DNA of 27,474 nt from Planctomycetota bacterium (GTDB taxonomy: Bacteria > Planctomycetota > Phycisphaerae > WQYP01), in contig JAKBAC010000012.1 in the NCBI GenBank assembly GCA_021809365.1, positions 1 through 27,474 on the forward strand. Direction: 5' to 3'. Position numbers and translations under genes: made by a program. The notes below the pieces were generated by a model. It was not told the origin of the DNA. It searched no databases and saw nothing but the letters and a program-made list of their open reading frames with translations. Shown piece by piece: positions 16,992 through 25,876 of this stretch (within the stretch, counting starts at the first letter, position 1; every line of letters starts with the position of its first letter).

Positions 16992-18125
16992 ATGCGATCC
17001 GCAATGGATTCGGGCTTCAGGGCGCTAAACCGTCGGGCGCGACAATATTTTCAGGTCGGGAGGCGTTTGGGCGCACAACGCGCGGACCCTATGGCCGCGG
17101 CTCACTTGGGATGTTGCGGTCCGGTTTCATGCCCAAAATTATTCTCATCTCCGCACCGTTTCATGGCTGCCGCGGCGATCTCTTTTTTCGCGACACTGGG
17201 ATTGGGAGGTTGTGCGGCCACGGCAACTTCCACTGCGCCTCCGCGGATACACCTCAAGGGGCCGATCGCCGTACTTCGTGCAGGTTTTGAAAGTTCAGAT
17301 CCCGGCCTTCGCGCTATTTCTCTGGAGAGTCTGAAGAATGTGCATCGTCCGCTGGCGCAAGACTTGGTCAAACGCGCGTTAAGCGATACGTCTCCGATGG
17401 TTCGATTTACGGCGGCCATGGTTGCGGGCGATCAGAAGATGGTTGATTTGAAGGAACAACTGATCGCGCTGGCGACCGGGCCGATGGTAAGTGTGCGTCC
17501 GGCGGCGATTTATGCCCTGGCGCGCATTGGTGACGCGGCATACATGGATGAATTGCCGTCCATGCTGATGTCCAAGGACCCGGTGGTGCGTGCCAATGTG
17601 GCTTTCATACTTGGGCGATTGGGCGATAAGTCCGCCATCCCGTTGTTACGTACGGATTCCAATGATCGCAGTCACGGTGTTAAATTGGCGATAACGTCGG
17701 CGTTGGCACGGTTGGGATACCACCGGGCTGTGAATTCCATTGTGGCATTGAGTTTAAGCCCATACGCCCAGGATCATCTTGCGGCATTGTCGACGTGCCG
17801 CACGCTGGAAAGTCCTCTGGCGGTGAATGTCCTGCTGGCCGGATTACATGACCCTTCTCCGGCCGCCCGGTTGATTGCGGCGCGCGGTTTGGGTCAACGC
17901 GGTAGTACGCTGGGAGAAACAATTGCCGTGAAGGCCGCCGCAAGTTCCGATACGCATCTGCGGGTGTTGGGAGCGCTGGCGCTGGGGGCGATTCCAGTTT
18001 CGTCCAATGCCGGGCTGCTTGAGAAGATGCTGACGAATACGGATCCGCGGGTGCGGATTGCGGCTGCGTCGGGATTGATTCATCTGCGCATGTTGGCGCA
18101 AAGCGTTGATCGGTCCACACACTGA
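16992..18125 (+). CDS. HEAT-repeat lipoprotein
   Basis: About 377 residues. A hydrophobic stretch FMAAAAISFFATLGLGGC ends in a lipobox cysteine at residue 74. The rest contains about eight HEAT/PBS-type helical repeats, each marked by D-P-x-V/L-R and a following A-L-A-x-L-G, for example DPVVRANVAFILGRLGD and DPRVRIAAASGLIHL. Such repeats are protein-interaction scaffolds; no catalytic site is seen. The start is uncertain. The ATG at 16992 has GGAG eight bases upstream but gives a very long stretch before the lipobox. The ATG at 17163 would give a normal lipoprotein signal but has no visible SD. It directly follows lnt, the enzyme that matures lipoproteins, which fits a lipoprotein identity. 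The specific role is unknown. Confidence 0.78.
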   Translation: MRSAMDSGFRALNRRARQYFQVGRRLGAQRADPMAAAHLGCCGPVSCPKLFSSPHRFMAAAAISFFATLGLGGCAATATSTAPPRIHLKGPIAVLRAGFESSDPGLRAISLESLKNVHRPLAQDLVKRALSDTSPMVRFTAAMVAGDQKMVDLKEQLIALATGPMVSVRPAAIYALARIGDAAYMDELPSMLMSKDPVVRANVAFILGRLGDKSAIPLLRTDSNDRSHGVKLAITSALARLGYHRAVNSIVALSLSPYAQDHLAALSTCRTLESPLAVNVLLAGLHDPSPAARLIAARGLGQRGSTLGETIAVKAAASSDTHLRVLGALALGAIPVSSNAGLLEKMLTNTDPRVRIAAASGLIHLRMLAQSVDRSTH

Positions 18126-18182
18126 GATGGATAATAATGACATCGGTATCGTCGGCGTGGGTGGTTATAGTTCGGGGCTGTT

Positions 18183-19259
18183 ATGATTTTGACCGTTATT
18201 CGTATTTTGTTTATTTCGCTGGTTGCGGCGGTGGCACTGGCATTTCTTTCATCAACCGTTACCGCGGGCAAGGAGGCGTATATCATTATGGTTGCCGCGG
18301 TGGTGGTTGCCATTGCGGTGATCATGTTGGATATTGTGATCAAGCGGAAAAACCTTTCGGCAATGGCGGGCCTGTTTTTGGGGATACTGGTGGGGATTCT
18401 GGTGTCTCTGGCGCTGGATTATCTGATCAGTGAAGTATTGGCATTATTTTTTACCGCCGCGCAGCTGCATGACAAACGTCAGTTGATTACAGGTGTTGAG
18501 TTATTGCTCGGCCTGATGACCTGTTATCTGGCGGTATCCTTTATTGTCCAAACCCGTGATGATCTTCGTTTCGTGATTCCGTATGTGGAATTTACGCGCG
18601 GCACCCGCGGCACCCGGCCCTTTATTCTGGATACCAGTGTCATTATCGACGGGCGCATCGCGGATGTCGCGGCGACCGGAATATTTGAAAGCCGGATTAT
18701 TGTTCCGCGCTTCGTGGTCAATGAATTGCAAACGGTCGCGGATTCGCAGGACAAACTGAAGCGCGGGCGCGGACGGCGGGGTCTGGATGTTCTGCATCGG
18801 CTGCAAACCCTGGCCAAAGTGGATGTGCATATCTGGGATGGCACGCTGGGGGATGGAAACCTTGTGGGAGTTGATCAGAAACTCGTTTCGCTGGCCAAGC
18901 AGGAAAATGGCCGCATTGTCACCAATGATTTCAATCTTAATAAAGTCGCCGCGGTACATGGTGTGCAGATACTGAATCTCCATGAACTAGCCAACGCTAT
19001 CAAGCCCATTGCGTTGCCCGGGGAGACGATGCGCATTCGAATCATCAAGCTCGGCGAGGCGGCGCAGCAGGGCGTGGGATATATGGATGATGGTACGATG
19101 GTGGTGGTGGAAGGCGCGCGGGAGCACGTTGGAAAAGAAGTATCCGCTCTGATTACCAATACGGTGCAAACATCCGCGGGGCGGATGATATTCGGCCGGG
19201 TTGAAATTCCGCCGACAGCAACGCCCGCGGGTTCCATTTCCGGATCTGGTAAGGCGTGA
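18183..19259 (+). CDS. Membrane PIN/TRAM domain protein (YacL-like)
   Basis: A 358-residue protein with four hydrophobic segments in the first ~125 residues (about 4-22, 32-52, 60-90 and 101-122), a PIN nuclease-like domain (~146-270) and a TRAM RNA-binding domain (~282-341). PIN acidic residues are present: Asp150 in FILDTSVIIDGRI, Glu181 in VVNELQ, Asp231 and Asp249 in VTNDFN. This layout is the widespread membrane PIN/TRAM family (YacL in Bacillus). The domains suggest an RNA-directed nuclease or RNA-binding protein tethered to the membrane; the cellular role is not settled. The SD is weak (GGGG six bases upstream). It follows the HEAT lipoprotein gene by 57 bases in the same direction and converges on the doxX-like gene. 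Confidence 0.9.
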   Translation: MILTVIRILFISLVAAVALAFLSSTVTAGKEAYIIMVAAVVVAIAVIMLDIVIKRKNLSAMAGLFLGILVGILVSLALDYLISEVLALFFTAAQLHDKRQLITGVELLLGLMTCYLAVSFIVQTRDDLRFVIPYVEFTRGTRGTRPFILDTSVIIDGRIADVAATGIFESRIIVPRFVVNELQTVADSQDKLKRGRGRRGLDVLHRLQTLAKVDVHIWDGTLGDGNLVGVDQKLVSLAKQENGRIVTNDFNLNKVAAVHGVQILNLHELANAIKPIALPGETMRIRIIKLGEAAQQGVGYMDDGTMVVVEGAREHVGKEVSALITNTVQTSAGRMIFGRVEIPPTATPAGSISGSGKA

Positions 19260-19325
19260 AGCTTCGCGCCGGCTGATTATTGCAATCTACAATCGGAACG
19301 CCAGGTTACGATCGGCGCGGCGGCA

Positions 19326-19772
19326 CTAGGCTTGTCCGGGCCGCACGCCGCGGAACATGGCTCCAAGCGTGAAGCGCCCCGGCCCCATGAGAAACATGGC
19401 AAGAACAATCACCAGCAGGCAAAGTGGATACTCACACCCATGGTGCATTATGTCGAAACCATTTTTGCTGCTGACCCATGTCGCCACCATCATGTTGATT
19501 GCCAGCGGTACGGCGATAATGCGCAGGCCGGTGCCAACCAGAAATATCAATCCGCCGAAAAATTCGGCGCAGGCGCTGAGAATCGCGCTGACCCATGGCA
19601 TCGGCATGCCCATGGCCACAATCGCCGCGTGCCAGCCCTTCATGCCAGGTCCTCCGAATGCTCCAAAGAGTTTCTGTGAGCCATGAAAGAGGAATATCGC
19701 GGCGATGATGAATCGGATCATCAATAATGCGATGTCCTGTGTCGATGTCGTTGAACGATTGCCATTTGCCAT
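19326..19772 (-). CDS. DoxX family membrane protein
   Basis: A 148-residue protein with four hydrophobic segments (about 14-30, 60-80, 84-100 and 117-130) and the DoxX hallmark RFIIAAIFLFHGSQKLFGAF (20-39). DoxX-like proteins are small quinone-linked or redox-associated inner-membrane proteins; the exact function here cannot be told. The start is well supported, with AAGGAG seven bases before the ATG. It is co-oriented with dapA but separated from it by 124 bases, so it may have its own promoter. It converges on the PIN/TRAM gene. Confidence 0.88.
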   Translation of the reverse strand: MANGNRSTTSTQDIALLMIRFIIAAIFLFHGSQKLFGAFGGPGMKGWHAAIVAMGMPMPWVSAILSACAEFFGGLIFLVGTGLRIIAVPLAINMMVATWVSSKNGFDIMHHGCEYPLCLLVIVLAMFLMGPGRFTLGAMFRGVRPGQA

Positions 19773-19896
19773 AACCGCTCCTTAAGCGAAAACTTTGGTA
19801 CATTTGGCGGATTGCACACGCAATCTCTTAATCAGCCACGAAAGAGTCTGTGGGTATGCGCCATCGGCCGGCCACCATCCTGAAATTCAACCACAG

Positions 19897-20766
19897 TTAC
19901 AGAAGTCCCGCCTGTATCAGCGCTTTTTTAAGAATTTCCCGATTGGCGGGGGCGATTTCACACAAGGGCAGGCGCATTTCACCGGTATCCCGCCCCAAAA
20001 GAGCCATGGCGGTTTTCACTGGAATGGGATTGGTCTCAATAAACAATGCTTTACACAGCGCGAAAAGTTTATGATGCAGCTTGCGGGCGGTGGCGAAATC
20101 GCCCGCTGCCGCGGCATCCACCATGCTCCGCACCTGCTTTGGCACGATGTTGCTGGCGACGCTGATAACACCTTTGGCTCCAACCGCCATCATGGGCAGG
20201 GTTAACGAATCATCGCCGGATAATACGGTCAGCCCCGCACCTACCGCTTCGCTGGTCAAGTCGATGTTTCCGGCGGCATCCTTAACCGCCACGATATTGT
20301 TGCAGTCTTTCATCAGCCGCTGCATGGTGGAAACCGCCATGGTGACGCTGGTACGGCCCGGAATATTGTAGAGCACGATCGGAATATCGGCGGCCCTGGC
20401 TACCGCCTTGAAATGGCGATAAAGCCCTTCCTGCGTGGGTTTGTTGTAATACGGATTGACCATCAGCACGGCATCCGCTCCCATCGCGCCGGCATATTGT
20501 GTTAATTCAATGGCCTCATCCGTGCTGTTGGACCCGGTGCCGGCCATGACTTTCAGGCCGGTGCCGCGAGCGGCTTCAATGGCGACTTCGATAACCTGTT
20601 TATGTTCCGTATGAGATAACGTCGGGGATTCGCCTGTCGTGCCCACCGGAATGATACCCTGCAGTTGATGCCGGGCCTGAAACGCAATTTGCTTTTCATA
20701 CGCCGCCGCATCAAAAGCATTATTACGGAAGGGAGTGGTCAGTGCTGTAAATGTGCCATGAAACAT
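19897..20766 (-). CDS. dapA: 4-hydroxy-tetrahydrodipicolinate synthase
   Basis: A 289-residue enzyme that condenses pyruvate with aspartate semialdehyde, the first committed step towards diaminopimelate and lysine. It shows VGTTGES (41-47, Thr43/Thr44), the catalytic Tyr133 and Arg138 in LYNIPGRTS, and the Schiff-base Lys162 in AVKDAAG. The length is standard and GGAG lies eight bases before the ATG. It follows pdxJ by 37 bases on the same strand, so the two are probably co-transcribed. The family also holds sialate and dihydroxy-acid lyases, but the motif set and the YNIPGRT sequence are those of true DapA. Confidence 0.94.
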   Translation of the reverse strand: MFHGTFTALTTPFRNNAFDAAAYEKQIAFQARHQLQGIIPVGTTGESPTLSHTEHKQVIEVAIEAARGTGLKVMAGTGSNSTDEAIELTQYAGAMGADAVLMVNPYYNKPTQEGLYRHFKAVARAADIPIVLYNIPGRTSVTMAVSTMQRLMKDCNNIVAVKDAAGNIDLTSEAVGAGLTVLSGDDSLTLPMMAVGAKGVISVASNIVPKQVRSMVDAAAAGDFATARKLHHKLFALCKALFIETNPIPVKTAMALLGRDTGEMRLPLCEIAPANREILKKALIQAGLL

Positions 20767-20803
20767 CAGTAGTCTCCGCTTGAGGTTGTATAGCTCGTAC
20801 GAT

Positions 20804-21526
20804 TCAGATCGCGCACGTGACGGCCTTTTTCATTAGCGCCACCGCTTCCCGCAAGCCGGTGAAAATAGCCCGGCTGACAATCGCATGGCCGATGTGCAAT
20901 TCACCGAGGTGCGGCAAGTGCGCAATCGGCTGGACGTTGGCGTAATTCAGGCCGTGCCCGGCGTTCAATTGCATGCCGGAATTCAAAATTTCCTCACCGG
21001 CGGACCGCACATGTTCAAATTCCGCATCCCAGGCTTTGCCCGGCACCGCCAGCGCGTATGGGCCGGTGTGCAACTCGCAAATGGCAAAGCCTGCGGCCTT
21101 GGCCGCGTGAACTTGGCGTATGTCGGCGTTTATAAATGCGCTGGTCGCGATCCCCGCCGCTGACAGTTTAGCCACGACGCCGGAAAGTAATTGCACGGTG
21201 CCCGCGACATCCAGGCCGCCTTCGGTGGTTACTTCGGAGCGTTTCTCCGGCACCAGCGTGACCATATTGGGTTTAATCCGCAGGGCAATGCGGACAATCT
21301 CATCGGTTGCCGCCATTTCCAGATTCAGCGGCACCTGCACCGTTTGTCGCAGCAGTTCCACATCTCTATCCTGAATGTGTCGGCGGTCTTCACGCAAATG
21401 AACGGTTATTAAATCCGCGCCTCCAAGCTGGGCCTCCATGGCCGCCCAGACTGGATCTGGTTCAACCCCGTGGCGCGCTTGCCGCAGTGTCGCCACATGA
21501 TCAATATTTACGCCGAGTTTCACCAT
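20804..21526 (-). CDS. pdxJ: Pyridoxine 5'-phosphate synthase
   Basis: A 240-residue TIM-barrel enzyme that closes the pyridine ring of vitamin B6 from 1-deoxyxylulose-5-phosphate and 3-amino-2-oxopropyl phosphate. Seen motifs: [15 protein letters not shown] (4-18), [12 protein letters not shown] (42-53), LNLEMA (67-72) and [13 protein letters not shown] (92-104). I chose the ATG at 21526, giving the usual family N-terminus; an ATG four codons earlier (21538) is also possible. It is first of a pdxJ-dapA unit and divergent from hisD, with a candidate promoter about 65 bases upstream. Its presence implies the DXP-dependent B6 route. Confidence 0.95.
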   Translation of the reverse strand: MVKLGVNIDHVATLRQARHGVEPDPVWAAMEAQLGGADLITVHLREDRRHIQDRDVELLRQTVQVPLNLEMAATDEIVRIALRIKPNMVTLVPEKRSEVTTEGGLDVAGTVQLLSGVVAKLSAAGIATSAFINADIRQVHAAKAAGFAICELHTGPYALAVPGKAWDAEFEHVRSAGEEILNSGMQLNAGHGLNYANVQPIAHLPHLGELHIGHAIVSRAIFTGLREAVALMKKAVTCAI

Positions 21527-21592
21527 CCGCCGTTCCATTCTTCAGTGCCATTGCGGGTTGCGGACGTTCCGTTGGCCGCAACCGAGTTGTTC

Positions 21593-21598
21593 ATTATA
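21593..21598 (-). promoter_or_regulatory. Candidate -10 box of pdxJ-dapA
   Basis: A perfect TATAAT is read on the minus strand from 21598 to 21593, about 66 bases before the pdxJ ATG. No good -35 is seen at the expected spacing. Confidence 0.35.
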
Positions 21599-21734
21599 TC
21601 GCGTTTCGCCGAGATTCGCATCGGGAGGTGACGGGCGTGGCAATTAATCCTGATATTTAGGCGCAAGAGGGCACTGGCCCGCACGGGGTGCATCATCTTG
21701 CGACAGCATGATTGAGTTCCAGCCGAATGTGCTC

Positions 21735-21751
21735 TGAACTCTGCTCTGCGG
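21735..21751. repeat. Dispersed intergenic motif, copy 2
   Basis: TGAACTCTGCTCTGCGG, the second copy of the motif at 8873-8889 (one mismatch), in the pdxJ-hisD spacer. Apart from this and the candidate promoter boxes, the 347-base spacer (21527-21873) shows no gene. Confidence 0.35.
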
Positions 21752-21837
21752 TTGCCGCCGCCGCCGACCCCCGGACACATTGCGGCACCGGAGGTGAGGG
21801 GTTTAACTGAAGTTGGTGCGGTGGGCGCAAAAGGCGT

Positions 21838-21843
21838 TATAAT
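21838..21843 (+). promoter_or_regulatory. Candidate -10 box of hisD-lpxI
   Basis: A perfect TATAAT lies 30 bases before the chosen hisD ATG. TTGGTG at 21813-21818 could be a -35, but the spacer would be 19 bases, longer than ideal. The implied leader is short, about 24 bases. Confidence 0.4.
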
Positions 21844-21873
21844 TTGGCGGTCGAATTGGAGTGCGTAATCTTG

Positions 21874-23226
21874 ATGCGAGCGATCCCGATTGTTCGGGCC
21901 GATCAACCGGACGGACAGGAAAAATTATTACGGATAAAAGAGCGGCTGTCCCTGACTCCGATGCTGTTGGCTGGGCTGGATGCGCAGGCGGACGGCATGG
22001 GTGCTCAGGTGCGGCGCATGATCGCCGACGTGCGCCATCGGGGTGATGATGCTGTTCTGGAATATACCCGCCGCTTTGATAATCCGGATTGTACACTTGA
22101 TGATTTGCGTATCGGCGAGCAACAAATTCAGATGGCTCTGGCGCAGGCTCAACCAGAGTTTCTGGCGGCGTTGGACGTTGCGATCGCCAATGTTCGCCGA
22201 TACCAACAGGCCATGCTGCCGGCAACACCGGCCCCGATCAGCCCACCGGGAGTCGGCAGTGAGGCGGCGCGGTTGGCGGTACGATATGAGCCATTGAAGC
22301 GCGTTGGCGTTTACGTACCCGGTGGGGCGGGCGCTTATCCTTCCACAGTGGTGATGACGGTGGTACCAGCGCAGGTGGCGGGGGTGGAAAGTATTTGTAT
22401 TGCCAGTCCGATGCGCGGCGGCGCGGTTTCGCCGGCGGTACTGGCGGCGGCGGGGCGGCTGGGCATACGTGAAATTTATGCCATGGGTGGCCCGCAGGCG
22501 GTAGCGGCCATGGCGTTTGGCACCAGCCGAATTATGGCGGTGGATAAAATTGTCGGGCCGGGGAATAATTACGTCCAACTGGCCAAGAAAGAGCTATTTG
22601 GAATCGTCGATATCGACAGCTTTGCCGGTCCCAGTGAGGTTATTGTGCTGGCTGATGATTCGGCGGACGCGCGGGTAGCGGCGGCGGAATTGCTGGCGCA
22701 GGCGGAACACGCTCCGGGCAGTTGCCTGCTTATTACCCCAAGCTTGGACCTGGCGCGGCGGGTCCAATTGGAAATGGAATCGCAGTTGGCGGCATTGACG
22801 CGGCGGGACTTGACGGTCAAAGCATTGGAGTATGCCAGCGCCTTGATTGTTACCACGAATATGGAAATGGCGATTCGGCTGGTCAATGATTTTGCGCCTG
22901 AACATTTGCAGATTACCACACACGATGTCCGAGGCGACGCGGGTAAAATTCGCAATGCGGGGGCGATTTTCATCGGCCCGCATACGCCGGTGGCGGCGGG
23001 GGATTATCTGGCCGGGCCTTCGCATGTGCTGCCGACTTCCGGCACCGCCCGATTTTTCAGTGGATTGTCGGCGGAAAGTTTTCGCAAGCGCATCAGCGTG
23101 GTGGAGTTTGATGCGCCGGCTTTGCGGAATCTGGGCGGGTCTATCTGTGATTTTGCCGCGACGGAAGGTTTTGACGCACACGGCCGATCGGTGCAGGCCC
23201 GGCTGAAGGATAAAGGAACCGCCTGA
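21874..23226 (+). CDS. hisD: Histidinol dehydrogenase
   Basis: A 450-residue zinc enzyme that oxidises L-histidinol to L-histidine in two NAD-dependent steps, the end of histidine synthesis. Motifs: VGVYVPGGAGAYPSTVVM (144-161), GGPQAVAAMAFGT (205-217), DKIVGPGNNYV (224-234), FAGPSEV (250-256), QAEHAPG (276-282) and APEHLQI (341-347, holding the catalytic Glu/His pair). The frame extends ten codons upstream, but the ATG at 21874 fits the family; GGAG lies twelve bases upstream, slightly far. It overlaps lpxI by one base (TGATG), so the two are translationally coupled, and no other his gene is near. Confidence 0.95.
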   Translation: MRAIPIVRADQPDGQEKLLRIKERLSLTPMLLAGLDAQADGMGAQVRRMIADVRHRGDDAVLEYTRRFDNPDCTLDDLRIGEQQIQMALAQAQPEFLAALDVAIANVRRYQQAMLPATPAPISPPGVGSEAARLAVRYEPLKRVGVYVPGGAGAYPSTVVMTVVPAQVAGVESICIASPMRGGAVSPAVLAAAGRLGIREIYAMGGPQAVAAMAFGTSRIMAVDKIVGPGNNYVQLAKKELFGIVDIDSFAGPSEVIVLADDSADARVAAAELLAQAEHAPGSCLLITPSLDLARRVQLEMESQLAALTRRDLTVKALEYASALIVTTNMEMAIRLVNDFAPEHLQITTHDVRGDAGKIRNAGAIFIGPHTPVAAGDYLAGPSHVLPTSGTARFFSGLSAESFRKRISVVEFDAPALRNLGGSICDFAATEGFDAHGRSVQARLKDKGTA

Positions 23227-24092
23227 TGCCGCCACTTGAATCGCCGCCAATGGGCCTTATTGCGGGTCAGGGAACATTGCCCATAGCCGTGGCCCGGGGA
23301 CTCAAAGCGGCGGGGCACAGGGTGATCTGTCTGGGCCTGTCCGGACAGAGTCGCGAAGATGAATTGAAGGAAATCTGCGATGTTTTTGCGCGGGTTGGAC
23401 TGATTCGACTGAATCAATGGATTCGGATTTTGCGGCGACACGGTGCCACGCGCACAGTGATGGTGGGGCGGGTTGCCAAGGAAAGGATGTATGATCGCTT
23501 TCACATGTTTCGTTATGTTCCGGACTGGCGGACCGCGCGGCTCTGGCTGGTGCGATTGCGGCATGACAAACGCAGCGACCGGTTGCTGCGGGCGGTGGCG
23601 GATGAACTGGCCAGTGGCGGAGTGGCGATAATGGATGCGTTGCCATACATACCGGAGTTGCTGGCGTCCACGGGTGTCATGACCCGCTGCCAGCCCGGAG
23701 CCGACGTGCTTGCCGATGTGGATTTCGCATGGCCCCTGCTGCGGCGGATCAATACACTTTTGATCGGGCAGAGTCTGGCCTGTAAAGATCGGGAGATTAT
23801 TGCGGTGGAGGCGGTGGAGGGAACGGATCGCATGATTGAACGGGCCGGAACGCTTTGTAAGCGCGGGGGTTGGGTGTTGTGCAAATCCAGTAATCCGAAT
23901 CAGGATATCCGCTTTGATGTGCCAACCATCGGTCCGGCCACCATTGAACGCCTGAAGAAATATGGAGCGGCGGCGGTCGTGGTGGAAGAGGGGCGGACGA
24001 TCATGCTGGATAAACCTGAATTGCTTGAATTGGCGGATAAATTGGGTATCGCGGTCATCGGACGGGCAGCTTGCGCCACAGAATTCTTGTAA
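23226..24092 (+). CDS. lpxI: UDP-2,3-diacylglucosamine pyrophosphatase LpxI
   Basis: A 288-residue LpxI, which cleaves UDP-2,3-diacylglucosamine to lipid X and UMP in lipid A synthesis, replacing LpxH in some bacteria. It shows the N-terminal MGLIAGQGTLPIAVA (9-23), VMVGRVAKE (78-86), the AVEAVEGTD stretch (193-201) and VLCKSS...QDIRFDVPTIGP (217-237), with the probable catalytic Asp231. The motif usually reads DMRFDVP; here it is DIRFDVP. It is coupled to hisD by a one-base overlap and converges on the GT87 gene with only four bases between stops. It is a soluble, membrane-associated enzyme, and it implies a lipid A-containing outer membrane. Confidence 0.92.
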   Translation: MPPLESPPMGLIAGQGTLPIAVARGLKAAGHRVICLGLSGQSREDELKEICDVFARVGLIRLNQWIRILRRHGATRTVMVGRVAKERMYDRFHMFRYVPDWRTARLWLVRLRHDKRSDRLLRAVADELASGGVAIMDALPYIPELLASTGVMTRCQPGADVLADVDFAWPLLRRINTLLIGQSLACKDREIIAVEAVEGTDRMIERAGTLCKRGGWVLCKSSNPNQDIRFDVPTIGPATIERLKKYGAAAVVVEEGRTIMLDKPELLELADKLGIAVIGRAACATEFL

Positions 24093-24096
24093 TCGT

Positions 24097-25476
24097 TTAC
24101 GTAGTTGGGGTGGCCGGGTAAACCGGGTTGGACAACGTTGCCGTTGTCAACTGCGGCGTTTGCCAGCGCCACATGGCTATCAGGCCCGCGGCCCAGAGAG
24201 CCAGCGCGGAATAGGTGACAAGCCCCAGTCCCCGCAGAATATAAAACGGTGGGGGAAGCACAGTTAAAATATGTGAAGCGGCGAAGAATATCAGCACCCA
24301 TCCCAATGGGCCGCCCAGGGGAAGTGTGCGATCACGTTCCCATCGTGCGGCCAGCAAGACAGTGACCAGCGGCAGCACCATGCAAAAATAGTGCGGATGG
24401 CAGATGGGAATAATCGGCATCATGATGGTAATAAGTACGCCGAGAAATAGATTGCGGTAAATGGGATCATCTTTTCGCCGCCACCATTCCACAAGGAGTG
24501 TGATAGCCACGAGCACAGCGGAAATGCCCCAGTGGGCAAGTTTCATCCATTTGACCGGGGCCGGGGCGCTGCGACCGAAATATACCGTGTGATCAATCAT
24601 GGCTTCAAAAGAAGTGGAATCGGTCTTGTTGATATCTAGAAGTTCTTTGTCACGCGAGGTATTGTGATTCAGGCCGAGTGCCGGTTCCAGCACCACCTGC
24701 GCAAAGCGCTGATATCCCGCCATCATGTGGTACGGCCCCATGATAATTCCGGGCACAACAAACAATCCCACAAGTAATGCCACGGCCATGCCGAAAAGAT
24801 ATTTCCATTGCAGGCGGGACAGTCCATAAAGAATTAAAAATCCCGGAAACACTTTTAACGCCGCCGCCAGCCCATTGGCAAACCCGGCCCGGAAGTTTTT
24901 GCGTGTGGCCAGGGCGGCCCCGGCAAAACAAAACAGCATCAACAAGACGCTGTTGACTTGTCCACGCACGACGGCGCGGCCAATTGCCGGCAGACAGACC
25001 AGAATTGGAATAATGCGCAGCGCCCACCAGCGGCGGCCGTAGCGCGGCATGCTGCGCACGGCCGGATCGCTGGATGTTTTCTCCAGCGCGTTCGAAAGAA
25101 TATGACTTCCCCACCAGATGCAGGCGATACTGATGAAAAACCAGATCGCGACGGACAGCGGATATGGCAGCAATCCGGCGCGGCTGAATTTTGCCGGCGC
25201 ATCGGCCAGAGGATACAGGAGTGTCGCCAGTAAGGGTGGGTAGTTGTAATGCCAGCCATTGGTATCGGTGACGTTGTAGGGGTCTTTGTGGACGCGCACG
25301 GCCCAGGCGGCGCGGAAATAAGTATCCACATCCGTCATTCGACGTTTGAGAAATGCCGAGCGCACTTCCGTAATGCCACCGAAGGCAAACACGCCAATGA
25401 GTAAAGCGATCAGGCCAAAACGCTCAATTTTTCCCAGCGGGTCAAACGCTCCGGGTTTGGTGGCGGTATTGTTCAC
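24097..25476 (-). CDS. GT87-type membrane glycosyltransferase (DUF2029)
   Basis: A 459-residue polytopic protein with roughly ten hydrophobic segments. The first extracytoplasmic loop holds MTDVDTYFRAAWAV (47-60) with the paired acidic residues expected for GT-C enzymes, then DPYNVTDTNGWHYNYPPLL and, later, RGQVNSVLLML. This matches glycosyltransferase family 87, whose known members use polyprenyl-phosphate sugars (mannosyltransferases in actinobacteria). The acceptor here is unknown. The start is GTG at 25476, supported by AGGA six bases upstream. It is a single minus-strand gene, convergent with lpxI, with a plausible promoter about 100 bases upstream. An envelope glycan or lipid-glycosylation role is inferred. 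Confidence 0.85.
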   Translation of the reverse strand: MNNTATKPGAFDPLGKIERFGLIALLIGVFAFGGITEVRSAFLKRRMTDVDTYFRAAWAVRVHKDPYNVTDTNGWHYNYPPLLATLLYPLADAPAKFSRAGLLPYPLSVAIWFFISIACIWWGSHILSNALEKTSSDPAVRSMPRYGRRWWALRIIPILVCLPAIGRAVVRGQVNSVLLMLFCFAGAALATRKNFRAGFANGLAAALKVFPGFLILYGLSRLQWKYLFGMAVALLVGLFVVPGIIMGPYHMMAGYQRFAQVVLEPALGLNHNTSRDKELLDINKTDSTSFEAMIDHTVYFGRSAPAPVKWMKLAHWGISAVLVAITLLVEWWRRKDDPIYRNLFLGVLITIMMPIIPICHPHYFCMVLPLVTVLLAARWERDRTLPLGGPLGWVLIFFAASHILTVLPPPFYILRGLGLVTYSALALWAAGLIAMWRWQTPQLTTATLSNPVYPATPTT

Positions 25477-25572
25477 AGGCGATCCTTACTTGCTTTCAAG
25501 GCCATACAGGCAACTGCGTTCCGCCATCGTCGGACAAGCTATCGTCTGCTGACGGTTTGAAACACTGCTGAT

Positions 25573-25601
25573 GTTATAGCGTGAAGGCAGCGGATTGTCT
25601 T
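25573..25601 (-). promoter_or_regulatory. Candidate promoter of the GT87 gene
   Basis: Read on the minus strand: AAGACA (25601-25596), a 17-base spacer, then TATAAC (25578-25573), giving a leader of about 90 bases. It is the only candidate in the window with both boxes at normal spacing. The remaining spacer up to about 25860 shows no gene. Confidence 0.4.
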
Positions 25602-25876
25602 GCAACTTTGCTGCACGTACCATGCGCAGCGAATGGAATTGATGCGACAACATTAGGCAGCACCACAATTCAGATAACGCATCTTATCCTCTCCCTAACT
25701 TTCAGATTAGTCCGGTCAGGCGGGATGGCGGTGTCCAATAATTCCCGTACTTTCCGGTGATTTCACGCGGAAAAGTGGCGGCATTGTACTACTGCTTTCG
25801 CGGCGGTGCGGTATTACTATGAAAAAAAATGGCGTCCTGAAAATACTGGCACGACAGTTGCAATATAGTAACTTGC

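Noticed and set aside
18166..18171. TATAGT as a promoter for the PIN/TRAM gene
   Set aside because: It lies only about 12 bases before the start codon, leaving almost no leader and overlapping the SD region.
19265..19319. CGCGCCG / CGGCGCG inverted repeat between the PIN/TRAM and doxX-like genes as a bidirectional terminator
   Set aside because: Only 7 bp with about 41 bases between arms and no T-run on either strand.
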